Positions 63,236-64,000 of a DNA stretch of 64,000 nt are shown here, piece after piece. The position numbers and the translations under genes are program-made. The stretch covers positions 62,001 through 126,000 of the forward strand of contig SDUX01000090.1 of the NCBI GenBank assembly GCA_008729055.1, given 5' to 3'. The notes beneath the pieces were generated by a model that was given only the letters and a program-made list of their open reading frames with translations, was not told the DNA's origin and did no database searches. Numbering within the stretch: position 1 is the stretch's first letter; each line of letters starts with the position of its first letter. The stretch comes from Pyropia haitanensis. Taxonomy: Eukaryota; Rhodophyta; Bangiophyceae; Bangiales; Bangiaceae.

Positions 63236-64000
63236 TTCCTGGCTTTTTCTGTCCCCCATGATGGTGCAGAGCAATAAAAAGATACATCAATAGTCGCAGC
63301 GTCACCAGTTTACTCGGGAATGACGGATCCCTCCAGCTCCGCGGGTCCTATGTACTCCACATGCACGTACATACCGAGCAACAGGTCACACCATAACGGA
63401 CCGGCGGCGCTTGTCAGCGCTATTTACTGAAAAAAAAATTAATGGCTGATGGAGCGTGGACCATTGGGAACGCCAAAAAGGCACAACTGACGGCGTTTCA
63501 CCGTCACGAGCGCGCCCGAGCGGCGGAACCAGTGGTGTGAGGGTGATGCACTTCGGCCCTCCATGAAACCGTTGTGGTCGCGGCCGTGACAGACGTGTGT
63601 GCAGGCGCGCTCTCAACACTGATAGGAGTCGGAGACAAGGCATACATATCCACCAAGTCTGCTCGGAGAGCGTAAAACGGCGAAGCGGGCGACCGAGGCG
63701 GGGTGGAGGGGGGCGTCAGACGCCGGCGCTTCAGTCTTCGGCGTTGGCAGTCGCAAGTCGCTGACCAGGATGGGTTCAGAGTCAAATATTGTAATCCCAT
63801 CTCCGGAAACAATTGATTCAGTACTACAATCTTCATCTTGCCCAGTTCAGATTGTGCAACAGCCTATCAGGTTGGACGAATTGGACATCTGATTCGCCAG
63901 ATAGGCCAGGAGATGTGAGTCAAGTCGGATCTGTATGTACTGTTGACCTCCATGGAATAATCGCTTGGATTGTAATTTTAATCAAATATCTCTGCCTGCC
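63236..64000. other. Right window edge, no gene seen
   Basis: Low-complexity A run at 63430-63440, otherwise unique sequence without a supported feature. Confidence 0.4.

Overview
The window reads as nuclear DNA of a GC-rich eukaryote, most likely an alga. The signs are spliceosomal-type introns (GTATGT...CAG, GTGCGT...CCCCAG), a chromodomain LTR retrotransposon, KDZ, PIF/Harbinger and tyrosine-recombinase elements, and one gene of the DUF819 membrane family. The Ala/Gly/Pro/Arg-rich coding style, G/C homopolymers and few introns would suit a bangiophyte red alga such as Porphyra or Pyropia. That assignment is inference; no marker gene here fixes it. No rRNA, convincing canonical tRNA or CRISPR array was found.

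Layout, left to right. A KDZ transposase (213-3755, minus) is followed by a 69-70 bp minisatellite. From 5.3 to 9.84 kb lies a composite inverted-repeat structure: long GC-rich arms flank an 82-bp CCCTAA-rich tandem array, a unique spacer and a 225-236 bp tandem array. From 9.8 to 19.6 kb the DNA is extremely GC-rich. It holds a SAP-domain gene broken by two in-frame stops (11827-13623), a proline/valine-repeat protein (16997-18079) and weakly supported exons. A tyrosine-recombinase gene with one intron and one frameshift runs 19666-22144. Minisatellites and a tRNA-like hairpin follow, then a PIF1-type helicase (26713-28611, minus), possible helical-repeat exons and a small inverted-repeat element (31.55-32.12 kb).

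The best-resolved unit is a full-length Ty3/gypsy chromovirus (33215-40581). It has 861-bp LTRs differing at two sites, a GACGT target duplication, gag, pol with a canonical -1 slippery heptamer between them, and an extra two-zinc-finger reading frame upstream of gag. It sits inside an older transposase-like (DUF7869-like) gene, whose reading frame resumes exactly after the second target-site copy.

Next come two PIF/Harbinger-type loci. The first (about 41.6-44.9 kb) pairs a two-exon SAP-domain ORF1 with a convergent DDE nuclease. The second has a plus-strand nuclease (45735-48737) whose frame is swollen by a 1.6-kb GC minisatellite, and a minus-strand Myb/SANT-like protein (52474-54624). A DUF819 gene (48917-50555, minus) lies between those two. 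The rest (55.7-64 kb) is mostly non-coding: CCAAT/CRE-like sites, GC simple sequence (59.99-61.45 kb) and an AT-richer tail with a foldback repeat.

Taken together, this is an accessory, transposon-dense segment. Its genes are mainly mobilisation machinery, with DUF819 the one plausible host metabolic or transport gene.
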